Below, piece after piece: positions 14,724 through 22,403 of a DNA stretch of 32,965 nt. The notes under the pieces are model-generated. The model was given only the letters and a program-made list of their open reading frames with translations. It was not told where the DNA came from and made no database searches. The position numbers were made by a program, and so were the translations under genes. The DNA lies in contig JAQGMU010000071.1 in assembly GCA_028292195.1 (NCBI GenBank), positions 1 through 32,965 of the forward strand, given 5' to 3'. Source of the DNA: Ramlibacter sp. (lineage in GTDB: Bacteria > Pseudomonadota > Gammaproteobacteria > Burkholderiales > Burkholderiaceae_C). Position 1 is the first letter of the stretch. Each line of letters opens with the position of its first letter.

Positions 14724-14969
14724 GGGGCCTCCGGGACCGGGCAATGCTGCAATGCAACATGGTAGCGGACGCCAAGTCGTGGGCGGCCGCATACCACACC
14801 GTGCCGCACGGAGACTTCGCGAAATCCGTGGAGAAAGCTGTGGAAAAGTCTGTGGAGCCCGGCCGAGAGGCGCTCCAGCGCTGGCCCCGCAGGCAGCGCC
14901 GCAAGAAGAGGCAGGCGCTGTCAGCAAGCTGACGTGGGGCGAGGACTGTTCGCGGCCAGCCGGGATCCG
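14724..14969. other. Intergenic region with 12-bp periodic GTGGA repeat
   Basis: 246 bp between two minus-strand genes. It holds the dnaJ-like ribosome site and probably its promoter. GTGGA occurs three times at exactly 12-bp spacing (14828, 14840, 14852), in the context CCGTGGAGAAAG, CTGTGGAAAAGT, CTGTGGAGCCCG. A small inverted repeat, GTCAGC-AA-GCTGAC (14920-14933), follows the HNH gene. A 62-aa plus-strand frame (14744-14932) crosses the repeats but has no other support. Confidence 0.4.
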
Positions 14970-15203
14970 TCAGTCGCCGGCCGCGCCAGCCGCCTTGGCA
15001 TGCCGCCGGTGGTTGCACGTGCCATGGCTGATGGCCAGGTTCTCGAGGTGGCTGCTGCCGCCGTCCGACAAGGGCGTGATGTGTTCCAGCGTCGCGTCAG
15101 CCGGCGCCACCGGCTCACCGCAGATCCAGCAAGGCACCACGCCGTGCAACTGGCGGGCGACCGTACGGTAGATCTTGGTACGGGTCAGGGACAGGCGGCT
15201 CAT
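14970..15203 (-). CDS. HNH endonuclease-domain protein
   Basis: 77 aa, a minimal HNH protein. Zinc-binding Cys pairs (CWICG near residue 25, and a Cys in HGTCNHRR near the end) bracket the catalytic motif LEHITPLSDGGSSHLENLAI (His-His/Asn pattern). HNH domains cut DNA using one metal ion; small free-standing ones in bacteria are often uncharacterised. The ATG at 15203 shares its A with the mscS stop (TGATG), so translation is coupled to the channel gene, an odd pairing. No intron or phage signs are present. The alternative TTG start adds one residue. Confidence 0.82.
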   Translation of the reverse strand: MSRLSLTRTKIYRTVARQLHGVVPCWICGEPVAPADATLEHITPLSDGGSSHLENLAISHGTCNHRRHAKAAGAAGD

Positions 15204-16018
15204 CAAACGAGTTGCTGCACCCTGCTGATGCTCACCGGCGTCGGCGCCGGCCAGCCGGCTTCCTTGCCGGTGCGCACGATGGCCTCGTTGGTGTCGAAGT
15301 AGACCTGCCAGTAGTGGTCAGGGCGGCAGTAGGGGCGCACGGCGAGCACCGGCCCGAGCAGGTTCAGGTCGAGCAGGTTCACTTCCGGCGGCGGCGAGGC
15401 CATCACGTTCGGGATGCGCGCCACGGCGTCGCGCAGCCTGGCGCTGGCCTCGGCGGGATCCACCGCGCCGGAGAGTTGTGCCGTGCGGTCCACGCGGCGC
15501 AGGGGCAGCGCCGAGAAGTTCTGGATGGTGTCCCCGAACACCTTGCCGTTGCCCACCAGGGTCATCACGTTGTCGGGCGTGATGAGGGTGGTGCCGAACA
15601 AGCCCAGTTCATGCACCGTTCCCGTCACCCCGGCCACGCTGACGAAGTCCCCGACCTTGAAGGGCCGCAGCACCAGCATGAACGCCCCGGCCGCGAAGTT
15701 GCCCAGCAAGCCGCTCCAGGCCGCGCCGATCGCGAGCCCGGCGCCGGCCAGCAGCGCGGCGAAGGAGGTGGTCTGCACGCCGAAGTAGCCCAGGATGCCG
15801 ATCACCAGCGCGATGTTCAGCGTGGCGTTGATGATCGTGCCGAGGTACTTGCTGAGGGTCGGGTCCAGCTGCTTGCGGTCCATGGCCGCCTTCACCAGCG
15901 CGATCACGCGCACGATGATCCAGCGCCCGACCACCCAGAAGGCGATGGCGGCGAGGATCTTGAGCCCGAGCTGCAGCGCGGTGACCCGGAGGAAGGTTTC
16001 GACGGCGGTGATGTCCAT
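15203..16018 (-). CDS. mscS: Small-conductance mechanosensitive channel MscS family
   Basis: 271 aa, close to E. coli MscS (286). Three membrane helices are at about 15-38, 58-80 and 85-118. The third is the pore helix, rich in Gly/Ala (LLAGAGLAIGAAWSGLLGNF) and followed by LRPFKVGDFV, the signature of the family. A cytoplasmic beta domain and alpha/beta domain follow (about 120-260). The channel opens when the inner membrane is stretched and releases solutes on osmotic downshock. ATG 16018 is chosen over TTG 16024 because AGGAG lies 7 nt before it. It follows the histidine kinase gene by 44 bp on the same strand. Confidence 0.93.
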   Translation of the reverse strand: MDITAVETFLRVTALQLGLKILAAIAFWVVGRWIIVRVIALVKAAMDRKQLDPTLSKYLGTIINATLNIALVIGILGYFGVQTTSFAALLAGAGLAIGAAWSGLLGNFAAGAFMLVLRPFKVGDFVSVAGVTGTVHELGLFGTTLITPDNVMTLVGNGKVFGDTIQNFSALPLRRVDRTAQLSGAVDPAEASARLRDAVARIPNVMASPPPEVNLLDLNLLGPVLAVRPYCRPDHYWQVYFDTNEAIVRTGKEAGWPAPTPVSISRVQQLV

Positions 16019-16062
16019 TGGCAAGCTCCTGGCGTACGCCGGAACGAGTATAGGACGCGCGC

Positions 16063-17133
16063 CTACTCGCCCCCGCTGCCGGCCATGGGCAGCGTGACGA
16101 CGAAGCGGCTGCCGAGGCCGGCGCCAGGGCTGGAAGCCGACACCGTGCCGCCATGCGCCTCGACCAGTTCACGCACCACGGTCAGCCCGAGGCCCAGCCC
16201 CACGCCGTTGAACACCGTCGCATGCAGGTCCTGCACGAAGGGTTCGAACACGCGTGGCAGCGCTTCGGCAGTGATGCCGATGCCGCTGTCGGAAACGGCG
16301 ATCACGACCCACGCGTCCACCAGGTCGACGGACAGCCGGATCTGGCCGCCGTGGGGCGTGTACTTGGAAGCGTTGTCCAGGAGGTTGCTGAAGACCTGCG
16401 CCAGCCGCCCGGGGTCTCCGTCCATGGCCAGGCTGGCAGGCAACTCGGGCCCCGTGAACTCCTGCACGCGCGCGTCCATCGCCGGCCGGCAGGCCTCCAG
16501 CACCTCCGCGAGGATGCCCACCAGGTCGATGCGCTGGCGCTCGATCCGCAGCTTGCCGGTCGCCACGCGCGTCGAATCCAGCAAGTCGCTCACCAGCCGC
16601 GCCATGTGCTTGACCTGCCTTTCGATGATGGCCTGTATCCGGCCCAGGACCAGCGGTTGCTCCGGGATGCGTCCCAGGATGGCGGCGGCGTTGCGGATGG
16701 GCGCCAGGGGGTGGCGCAGCTCGTGCGCCACCAGGGCCAGCAATTCGGTCTGGCGCTGCTGTGCCTGTTCGGCGGCGGCCTGCAGTTCCTGCGCACCGAT
16801 GGCGGCCAGCACCAAGTGCTCGTTGGCTTCGCTCAGCTGCGCGTACCGGCTCTGGTGGTCTGCCAGCGCGCGCTGCCGGGCGGACAGCGTGGCTTCCTGC
16901 ACCGAGCGCGCGCCATCCTCGGCATCGATCTGGGCGCGCAGCGCGGCCAGCACCAATTGCTGGTTGACGGCCAGCAAGGTGCCGCTCGCGCCAAAGCGGC
17001 CCTGGGTCTGCGCGATCTCCGCCTGGAGCCGCGCGAGCTGCTCCTGTGCCTGGCTGATCTGCTCCCGCAGCTGCGTGAGTTCGCGCTGCGCGTCCACCCG
17101 CGCCGTGTCGTCGGGGGTGGACGGGGTGCTCAC
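16063..17133 (-). CDS. Soluble sensor histidine kinase paired with KaiC-like protein
   Basis: 356 aa with no membrane helix. Residues 10-130 are Gln/Glu/Ala-rich and predicted coiled-coil, probably the input/dimer region. The HisKA domain has the phospho-acceptor His137 in LVAHELRHPLAPIRNAA. The HATPase domain shows the N box NLLDNASKYTP (250-260), G1 DSGIGI (282-287), F box FEPFVQ and G2 GLGLGL (312-317). There is no PAS, GAF or receiver domain. The GTG start overlaps the kaiC-like stop as GTGA, so the two proteins are made together. The sensory input may therefore be the state of the KaiC-like ATPase, as SasA reads KaiC in cyanobacteria; this is inference, and the SasA thioredoxin-like sensor domain is absent. 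Confidence 0.9.
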   Translation of the reverse strand: MSTPSTPDDTARVDAQRELTQLREQISQAQEQLARLQAEIAQTQGRFGASGTLLAVNQQLVLAALRAQIDAEDGARSVQEATLSARQRALADHQSRYAQLSEANEHLVLAAIGAQELQAAAEQAQQRQTELLALVAHELRHPLAPIRNAAAILGRIPEQPLVLGRIQAIIERQVKHMARLVSDLLDSTRVATGKLRIERQRIDLVGILAEVLEACRPAMDARVQEFTGPELPASLAMDGDPGRLAQVFSNLLDNASKYTPHGGQIRLSVDLVDAWVVIAVSDSGIGITAEALPRVFEPFVQDLHATVFNGVGLGLGLTVVRELVEAHGGTVSASSPGAGLGSRFVVTLPMAGSGGE

Positions 17134-18629
17134 TCTACCGGGTCGGTCCGACCCGTGGCGGCATCCCTGCCTTTGCTCCGGCCGCCAATAGCGGGCGTCG
17201 GCCGGCCGCCCAGCAGGCCCTGCTGGCCGATGAGCATGGCGCCCACCCGCAAGCCGCCGTCATCGATGGTGTACTCGCGCAGCTCATTGGAATGCCTGCT
17301 GCTGCGCACCTTCACCACAGCGATCATGCGGCGCAGCCGGCTCTCGAGTTCGACGTAGCGCTGCACGATGATGGCGTCGGTCAGGAAGGCGGTGCCATAG
17401 GGACTGAAGCGCAGGTCGGTGTACCGGTCTTCCAGCTCGGAGGTCAGCACCACCGTGACGCCGGTGGCCGTCAGGGCCGCCACCAGTCGTGCCAGCTCCT
17501 CGCGGAAGTCCTGGCGGAAGGAGGGCGCGATGGCCAGCTCGAACCCCGACAGCGAGTCGATCACCACGCGGCTGGCGCCCAGGCGCCGGATTTCGGCCAC
17601 CATCAGGCGCAGGATCTCGTCGATCGACAGGTCCGAGGGACGGACATCCACCAGGCTGACGCGCCCCGACTGGATCAGGTCGGCCACCACCGCATTGCGC
17701 GCCCGGTCGGGGCGCTGCTCGAACGCGGCGATCACACCGGTTTCGCCGCAGCGGGCGCCTTCGGCCAGGAAGGCCGCCGCCAGGATGCTCTTGCCCGAGC
17801 CCGACGGGCCGGCGATCAGCAGCGAATAGCCGCGCGGCAGGCCGCCGCCCAGCATCTCGTCCAGGGTGGGCACGCCCATCAGCAGGCGATCGCCTGGCGG
17901 CGCCAGGCGCGGCACGGCGGGGGTGGCAGCGCCGGCCGGGGGGAACACCTCGATGCCGGCCTCGGACATGCGGAAGGTGTACAGGCCCGGCAGCGAGGCC
18001 TGGCCGCGCATCTTCATCACTTGCATCTTGCGCACCATGGAGTTGCGCTCCACGCTCTGGCGCAGCCAGATCAGGCCGTCCGCCACGGTGAACACCGGGT
18101 TGGCATCGGTCTCCACGAAATATTCGCCGATCAGGAAGGTAGTGGCCTGCCAGCTGGTCATCAGCATGCCCAGCTGCTGCACGAAATGCTGGAGGCTGTT
18201 GTGCGTATTGCCCCCGGCGGCGTCGGCCAGCATCACGGAGCGGAAGGAATCGACGAAGACGAAAGCGGGGTTGTGCGCCTCCACCTCGGCCACGACGCGG
18301 GCCAGCACCTTCTCCAGGTCGCCGCTGAGCGTTTCGTCGGCGAGGTTGATGAAACGAACTGACCGGTTGAGTTCTTCGGCTTTGAAGAAGCCGAACTGCT
18401 GCTGGTAGCGCAGCATCTTCAGCGGCGGCTCGCCCAGCACCGTGAGGTAGAGCGCCGGGCGCTCGGGCGTGGCCAGCGAAAACATGATCTGGTGGGCCAG
18501 CGTGGTCTTGCCGCTGCCAGGCTGGCCGGCGATCAGGTTGAACGACAGCTCCGGTAGCCCGCCGCCCAGCACTTCGTCGAAACCCGGGACCCCCGTAGGC
18601 AATCGGTTGATGGTCACTCTGGTGCTCAT
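17130..18629 (-). CDS. Double-domain KaiC-like ATPase
   Basis: 499 aa, two RecA/KaiC domains in tandem (about 5-235 and 250-475), as in circadian KaiC (519 aa). Walker A motifs: GQPGSGKT (35-42) and GPSGSGKS (274-281). Walker B-like strands: FVFVDSFRS and RVVIDSLSG. Of the paired catalytic Glu of KaiC, each domain keeps one: LGEPP in the first and FEQRP in the second. By hand alignment the CII autophosphorylation pair Ser431/Thr432 falls on Ala/Phe in GTAFLTDAII. The C-terminal tail is different and basic. No kaiA or kaiB is present. It is flanked by overlapping genes (ATGA with 18626-19057, GTGA with the kinase). KaiC-like proteins outside cyanobacteria take part in stress or signalling; the precise role here is unknown. 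Confidence 0.9.
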   Translation of the reverse strand: MSTRVTINRLPTGVPGFDEVLGGGLPELSFNLIAGQPGSGKTTLAHQIMFSLATPERPALYLTVLGEPPLKMLRYQQQFGFFKAEELNRSVRFINLADETLSGDLEKVLARVVAEVEAHNPAFVFVDSFRSVMLADAAGGNTHNSLQHFVQQLGMLMTSWQATTFLIGEYFVETDANPVFTVADGLIWLRQSVERNSMVRKMQVMKMRGQASLPGLYTFRMSEAGIEVFPPAGAATPAVPRLAPPGDRLLMGVPTLDEMLGGGLPRGYSLLIAGPSGSGKSILAAAFLAEGARCGETGVIAAFEQRPDRARNAVVADLIQSGRVSLVDVRPSDLSIDEILRLMVAEIRRLGASRVVIDSLSGFELAIAPSFRQDFREELARLVAALTATGVTVVLTSELEDRYTDLRFSPYGTAFLTDAIIVQRYVELESRLRRMIAVVKVRSSRHSNELREYTIDDGGLRVGAMLIGQQGLLGGRPTPAIGGRSKGRDAATGRTDPVE

Positions 18630-19057
18630 GGAGGCGGGTCCTGCGCGGGCGAACCGCTGAAAAACTTGACCCACACCCCGCCGAGCAACTGCCCGGAAAG
18701 CGCGGGACCGATCAGGCTGCCCACCAGGCCGTGGAAGGACAGTAAAAGTGCGGCGCCGGCCGCCGCTGCTTCGGTGCCGCTGCGCCGGACGAGTTCGGCC
18801 CGCAGTGCAGCAAGGTTCATTTCGGCGAGGCTGCCAACGTCCTGGGCCGCAGCCAGCCAGGGATGCGGCGCCGTGGCCAGATGCAGACTGCGCTTGTAAA
18901 GCGCGGCGACACCGCGCTGCCCTATCACTGGGGCCAGGGCGGCGACGATCTGCCGCCAGGCCGAATCGACCATGTCCGCCACCTGGCCCGCGCTGGCGCC
19001 TTCCCTGACTCGCTGCGAGAGGAAACTCTGGATGGGAGGCGCGGCTGGGCTATCCAT
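18626..19057 (-). CDS. Unknown 143-aa protein, first gene of the KaiC/kinase unit
   Basis: 143 aa, mostly alpha-helical by composition (Ala/Leu-rich). I recognise no catalytic motif. A conserved-looking core reads VIGQRGVAALYKRSLHLA, and the second half has a mildly hydrophobic stretch (GAALLLSFHGLVGSLIGPAL), amphipathic more than membrane-spanning. The last bases overlap the kaiC-like start as ATGA, so it is co-translated with it. The start ATG 19057 lacks a strong ribosome site (AAGGG about 12 nt upstream). Being first in a KaiC-kinase operon suggests a regulator or partner, in the position where kaiA/kaiB would sit, but its sequence resembles neither. Confidence 0.75.
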   Translation of the reverse strand: MDSPAAPPIQSFLSQRVREGASAGQVADMVDSAWRQIVAALAPVIGQRGVAALYKRSLHLATAPHPWLAAAQDVGSLAEMNLAALRAELVRRSGTEAAAAGAALLLSFHGLVGSLIGPALSGQLLGGVWVKFFSGSPAQDPPP

Positions 19058-19206
19058 GAAGCTCGAAACCCTTCAAGCGGTGCGCGGTCAGGCCGGTAGG
19101 CGAGCCGGGCTGCAATGCCGCCGACTGTACGCCAACGCACAGCCAAATTGAAACGGGGGGCGTAACATGCAACCGCTAGTCAACCAAACCGACCGCCAAG
19201 CCCCCT

Positions 19207-19422
19207 GTGTCCTCCACCGAACATTTTGCGCATGCGTGCACGGAATGCCGCAAGCTCATCGCCCAGCAGCTGGAAGTGCGCGAACAGCTCCGGAGGGCGC
19301 TTGCGCAGTCGCCGGACGGGTCGGCGGTTGCCGTGCTGCGCGACAAGGTTCGCAAGCTGACGGCCGACACCGAACGGCAGTTCCTCAAGGCGATGAACGC
19401 AATGCCGGTCGGCCGGTCCTGA
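19207..19422 (+). CDS. Small hypothetical protein with CxxC and coiled coil
   Basis: 71 aa from a GTG start (ATG not available; no clear ribosome site). It has one CTEC pair near residue 11 and then a charged heptad-like helix (LIAQQLEVREQLRRALAQ and VRKLTADTERQFLKAMNA). Its composition is protein-like and the stop sits right before a terminator-like hairpin. The alternative minus-strand reading is poorer in protein character. No family is recognised. Confidence 0.5.
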   Translation: MSSTEHFAHACTECRKLIAQQLEVREQLRRALAQSPDGSAVAVLRDKVRKLTADTERQFLKAMNAMPVGRS

Positions 19423-19430
19423 GGCGACAC

Positions 19431-19448
19431 CCCGCCCCTGAGGGCGGG
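19431..19448. terminator. 7-bp GC hairpin between convergent small genes
   Basis: CCCGCCC (19431-19437) and GGGCGGG (19442-19448) pair exactly with loop CTGA. It sits 8 bp after the plus-strand stop and 11 bp beyond the minus-strand stop at 19460, a usual place for a shared terminator. No T-tract follows. Confidence 0.55.
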
Positions 19449-19459
19449 CGCGGGAAGCC

Positions 19460-19711
19460 TCAGATGCCGTGCAAACCCATGGACACCGTCGGGGCGAAGG
19501 CGTCGTCCGCCTCATCAGCCGGCGCCTGCAGGTCCGCGTTCCACAGCCGGTAGAACGAGCCCGGGCAGGTGGCAGCCCACAGCGTGAGGCCGAACCGCGG
19601 GACGATCGACCTTGCGCGCTGCTGCTTGAGGTGCGCCATCATCCTCCTGGTGCCCTCGCTGATGCGTCCGTCGTCGGGACGCGCAACATGTATGCGCTTG
19701 GTCTGGAACAT
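19460..19711 (-). CDS. Small hypothetical protein
   Basis: 83 aa. The N-terminal half is basic (TKRIHVARPDDGR, then TRRMMAHLKQQRAR). The second half contains LTLWAATCPGSFYRLWNAD and ends in an acidic, Ala-rich tail. ATG 19711 has AAGG 5 nt upstream on the minus strand. The 60-residue in-frame extension to 19891 is Arg/Cys-rich noise that crosses the helicase terminator, so it is not used. No domain or function is recognised. Confidence 0.55.
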   Translation of the reverse strand: MFQTKRIHVARPDDGRISEGTRRMMAHLKQQRARSIVPRFGLTLWAATCPGSFYRLWNADLQAPADEADDAFAPTVSMGLHGI

Positions 19712-19769
19712 GGTGACCTTGTTGTGTTCACTTCGAACCGTCCCATTGTTGAGGCGAATTGCAAAAGCA

Positions 19770-19792
19770 GGGCTAGGGCATTGGCCTAGCCC
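19770..19792 (-). terminator. Intrinsic terminator of the helicase operon
   Basis: GGGCTAGG (19770-19777) pairs exactly with CCTAGCCC (19785-19792) around a 7-nt loop. On the minus strand the stem is followed by CTGCTTTTGC, with four T within 5-8 nt. It lies 25 nt after the helicase stop at 19818, and is the most classical terminator in the window. Confidence 0.7.
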
Positions 19793-19817
19793 GCGCCACT
19801 CGCCGCAGCAGGGCCGC

Positions 19818-22091
19818 CTAAGCGCCTGCCGGCGCCGCCGCCGTGATGCGCCACCACGCCGGCAGCAGTTCCCGCACCGCGGGCCGGGCAAAGCGGTCGT
19901 CGATCAGGTAGACGATGCCCTTGTCCTCCTGCGTCCGGATCACGCGGCCCGCCGCCTGGACCACCTTCTGGATGCCCGGGTACAGGTAGGTGTAGTCGTA
20001 GCCGGAGCCGAAAACCCCTTGCAGGCAGGCCTTGAGCTGCTCGTTCCTGGGATTCACCTGGGGCAGTCCCAGGGTGGCGACAAAGGCGCCCACCAGCCTG
20101 TCGCCGCGCAGGTCGATTCCCTCGCCGAAGCTGCCGCCCAGCACCGCGAAGCCGACACCCGCCCCGCCGGGCGCGAAGCGCTCGAGAAACCCCTGGCGCT
20201 GGCCCTCGTCCATGCCGCGCGCCTGCGCCCACATCGGGACGGTGGGGAAACGCTGCGCGAATTCCGCTGCCACCAGGTCGAGATAGTCGAAGCTGCTGAA
20301 GAAAGCCAGGTAGTTGCCGGCCTGCGCTTCGAACTGGTCCGCGATGAGCCTGGCGATGGGCGTGGCGGAGCGTTGCCGATCGGGATAACGCGTGGAAATC
20401 CTGCTGACCACGTGCACCTTGAGTTGATCGGCGCTGAAGGGCGAGTCCACGTCGATCCAGGCGGCATTGCCAGGGAGGCCCAGCATGTCCATGTAGTAGC
20501 GCGGCGGGCTGAGCGTTGCTGAAAACAGCGTGACCGACCGTGTGGCGGCGAAGCGTTGCTTCAGGAAAGGCGCGGGAATCAGGTTCTGGATGCGAACCGT
20601 AGCCGCGGGCTTGCCGAGGGCGCCGGCCTGGTCCGTCCATTCGAGCACCGAATGGGAGCCGAAGGATTCGGCGAGACGCTGGAAACCCAGGATGTCGAAG
20701 TAGGCCTGCTGCAGCGGGCCGTCGGCCGAGCCGGGCGCTGCTTCGGCGAAATGGGTCTCCAGCGCGGTACCGGCTTGCTTGAGCGCCGTCATGAAGGCGG
20801 CCGGCAGCGCGTCCAGCATGCCGTCGGCCTGTGCCTTGCGCAGCACGTTCCAGCCGCGGTTGACCTTGTCCAGGGCCGTCCGGACGGCCGCCGGCGCCAG
20901 CGATCGCACGGCGCGCAGCGAGGCCTGGCTGAGGCCCGCCGAGTACATCGCGCGGGCCCGCTCGACCAGGTTGTGCGCTTCGTCGACCAGCACGCCGACG
21001 CGCAGCTCGTTGCCCACCGTCATGGCGTGCAGCATGGCGCTGCCATCGAAGAAGTAGTTGTAGTCGCCGACGACCAGGTCCGCCCAGCGGGCAACTTCCT
21101 GGCCGAGGTAGTAGGGACAGACCTGGTGCCGCAGGGCCACGCCGCGCAGCGCCGCGCCGTCCATGACGCCCGCCTCCAGGCTTTCGCTGCGCGCGGCCGG
21201 CAGCCGATCGTAGAAGCCCTTGGCCAGCGGGCAGGAGTCGCCATGGCAGGCCTTGTCGCGGTGCTCGCAGGCCTTGTCCCGCGCCGTCAGCTCCAGCACC
21301 CGCAGGCCAGGTGCGGCGGCGCTGCTTCCCATCAGCGCCGCAGCATCCAGTGCCATCCGCCGGCCGGTCGACTTCGCCGTCAGGTAGAAGACCTTGTCGA
21401 GGCCGTGGGGCTTCGCGGCCTTGAGCATGGCGAACACGGTGGCGGCGGTCTTGCCGATGCCGGTGGGCGCCTGGGCCAAGACGCAGCGGCCCGTGGCGGC
21501 GCCCCGGTAGACCGATTCGGCGAGCTCGCGCTGCCCGGTGCGGAAGGTCGGATGCGGAAAGGCCAGCGCCGCCAGGGCCTGGTCCCTGCCGCCGCGGTGT
21601 TCCAGTTCCCGCTCGGCCCATGCCAGGAAGTCGCGGCAGCGGGCTTCGAAGAAATCCCGCAGGGATTCGGCGGAGTGGGTTTCGACGAAGGTCGTCTCCT
21701 GCTGGGTGGCGATGTCGAAGTACACCAAGGCCAGGTTCATTTCGCCCAGGCCGCGCGCCTGGCAAAGGAGCCAGCCGTAGACCTTCGCCTGGGCCCAGTG
21801 CAAATGGCGATGGTTGGCCGGCTGCTTGCCCAGGTCGCCGCGATGCGTCTTGATCTCCTCCAGGCGATTGGGCACCGGGTCGTAGCCATCGGCGCGGCCG
21901 CGCACCGCTAGGTGCTCGAATTCTCCCTGCAGGCTGATCTCGGTCTCGTAGAGCGGGCCGCGGCGGCCGGCGACCAGCAGGTGGCCTGCCATGCCCTCCT
22001 GCGCGCTGGGCGTGGGGGTGAACCGCAGATCCAGGTCGCCGCGCCTGGCGGTGAACTCGCACAGGGTGCGAACGGCTACGGAATACGGCAT
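19818..22091 (-). CDS. XPD/DinG-like Fe-S helicase with N-terminal PD-(D/E)XK nuclease-like domain
   Basis: 757 aa. Residues about 45-160 have a RecB/Cas4-type nuclease pattern: GRADGYDP (Asp68), EEIKTH (Glu79, Lys81) and QAKVYGW (Gln101, Tyr105). A superfamily 2 helicase follows: Walker A APTGIGKTA (about 209-217), DEAH box VDEAHN (370-373), motif VI QAAGRVIRTQEDKG near the end. Four Cys (about 275, 282, 287, 325; CEH, CHGDSC, VCPYY) sit between motifs I and II, as in the 4Fe-4S domain of XPD/DinG enzymes. The predicted role is 5'-3' DNA unwinding with cutting, in repair or replication. Start: ATG 22091; TTG 22097 is also possible, both with weak ribosome sites. It is the last gene of a six-gene run with two other nuclease-type proteins. 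Confidence 0.88.
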   Translation of the reverse strand: MPYSVAVRTLCEFTARRGDLDLRFTPTPSAQEGMAGHLLVAGRRGPLYETEISLQGEFEHLAVRGRADGYDPVPNRLEEIKTHRGDLGKQPANHRHLHWAQAKVYGWLLCQARGLGEMNLALVYFDIATQQETTFVETHSAESLRDFFEARCRDFLAWAERELEHRGGRDQALAALAFPHPTFRTGQRELAESVYRGAATGRCVLAQAPTGIGKTAATVFAMLKAAKPHGLDKVFYLTAKSTGRRMALDAAALMGSSAAAPGLRVLELTARDKACEHRDKACHGDSCPLAKGFYDRLPAARSESLEAGVMDGAALRGVALRHQVCPYYLGQEVARWADLVVGDYNYFFDGSAMLHAMTVGNELRVGVLVDEAHNLVERARAMYSAGLSQASLRAVRSLAPAAVRTALDKVNRGWNVLRKAQADGMLDALPAAFMTALKQAGTALETHFAEAAPGSADGPLQQAYFDILGFQRLAESFGSHSVLEWTDQAGALGKPAATVRIQNLIPAPFLKQRFAATRSVTLFSATLSPPRYYMDMLGLPGNAAWIDVDSPFSADQLKVHVVSRISTRYPDRQRSATPIARLIADQFEAQAGNYLAFFSSFDYLDLVAAEFAQRFPTVPMWAQARGMDEGQRQGFLERFAPGGAGVGFAVLGGSFGEGIDLRGDRLVGAFVATLGLPQVNPRNEQLKACLQGVFGSGYDYTYLYPGIQKVVQAAGRVIRTQEDKGIVYLIDDRFARPAVRELLPAWWRITAAAPAGA

Positions 22092-22112
22092 CGGCAAATG
22101 GTATTCGATGGC

Positions 22113-22367
22113 TCAGTCGGGAACGTAGCGCGAACGGAACTTGACCGCGTCGGCCTCCAGTTCGAAGGTCACCAGCTGGCCGTTCTTGCCGTCGGCCAGG
22201 CGATGCGCGGCGAACAGGGACCACTGGCCCCGCAGGTTGTAGCTGGGCGGGTCGACCAGGGCATAGGGATCCGGAACGAAGACCTCGTGCTCGAAGATCT
22301 CGCGGACGCGGTTGCGCGGCGACGGGAAGAGCTTGTAGAGCTCGGTGGTGATGGTCTTTTCGGGCAT
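22113..22367 (-). CDS. Small hypothetical protein in the nuclease-helicase run
   Basis: 84 aa, charged and soluble, without a recognised motif. It begins PEKTITTELYKLFPSPRN, contains EHEVFVPDPYALVDPPSYN and ends KFRSRYVPD. ATG 22367 is the natural start; the 10-residue extension to 22397 would overlap untranslated sequence. It lies between the GIY-YIG gene (36 bp) and the helicase gene (21 bp), all on the minus strand, so it is probably co-transcribed. Function unknown. Confidence 0.65.
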   Translation of the reverse strand: MPEKTITTELYKLFPSPRNRVREIFEHEVFVPDPYALVDPPSYNLRGQWSLFAAHRLADGKNGQLVTFELEADAVKFRSRYVPD

Positions 22368-22403
22368 GGCTGCACTGTACGTCGTGGCGTGGAACACATG
22401 CGG

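Noticed and set aside
14744-14932. 62-aa plus-strand frame with K-S-V-E repeats
   Set aside because: The repeat follows from the 12-bp DNA periodicity; no ribosome site or conserved-looking core beyond it.
15212-17191. 659-aa plus-strand open frame
   Set aside because: Antisense to the mscS and histidine kinase genes, which show full family motifs; its translation is low-complexity Arg/Gln/His and Ser/Arg.
17130-18629. Circadian clock kaiABC locus
   Set aside because: No kaiA or kaiB, and the phosphorylation pair of KaiC appears absent; only KaiC-like architecture is supported.
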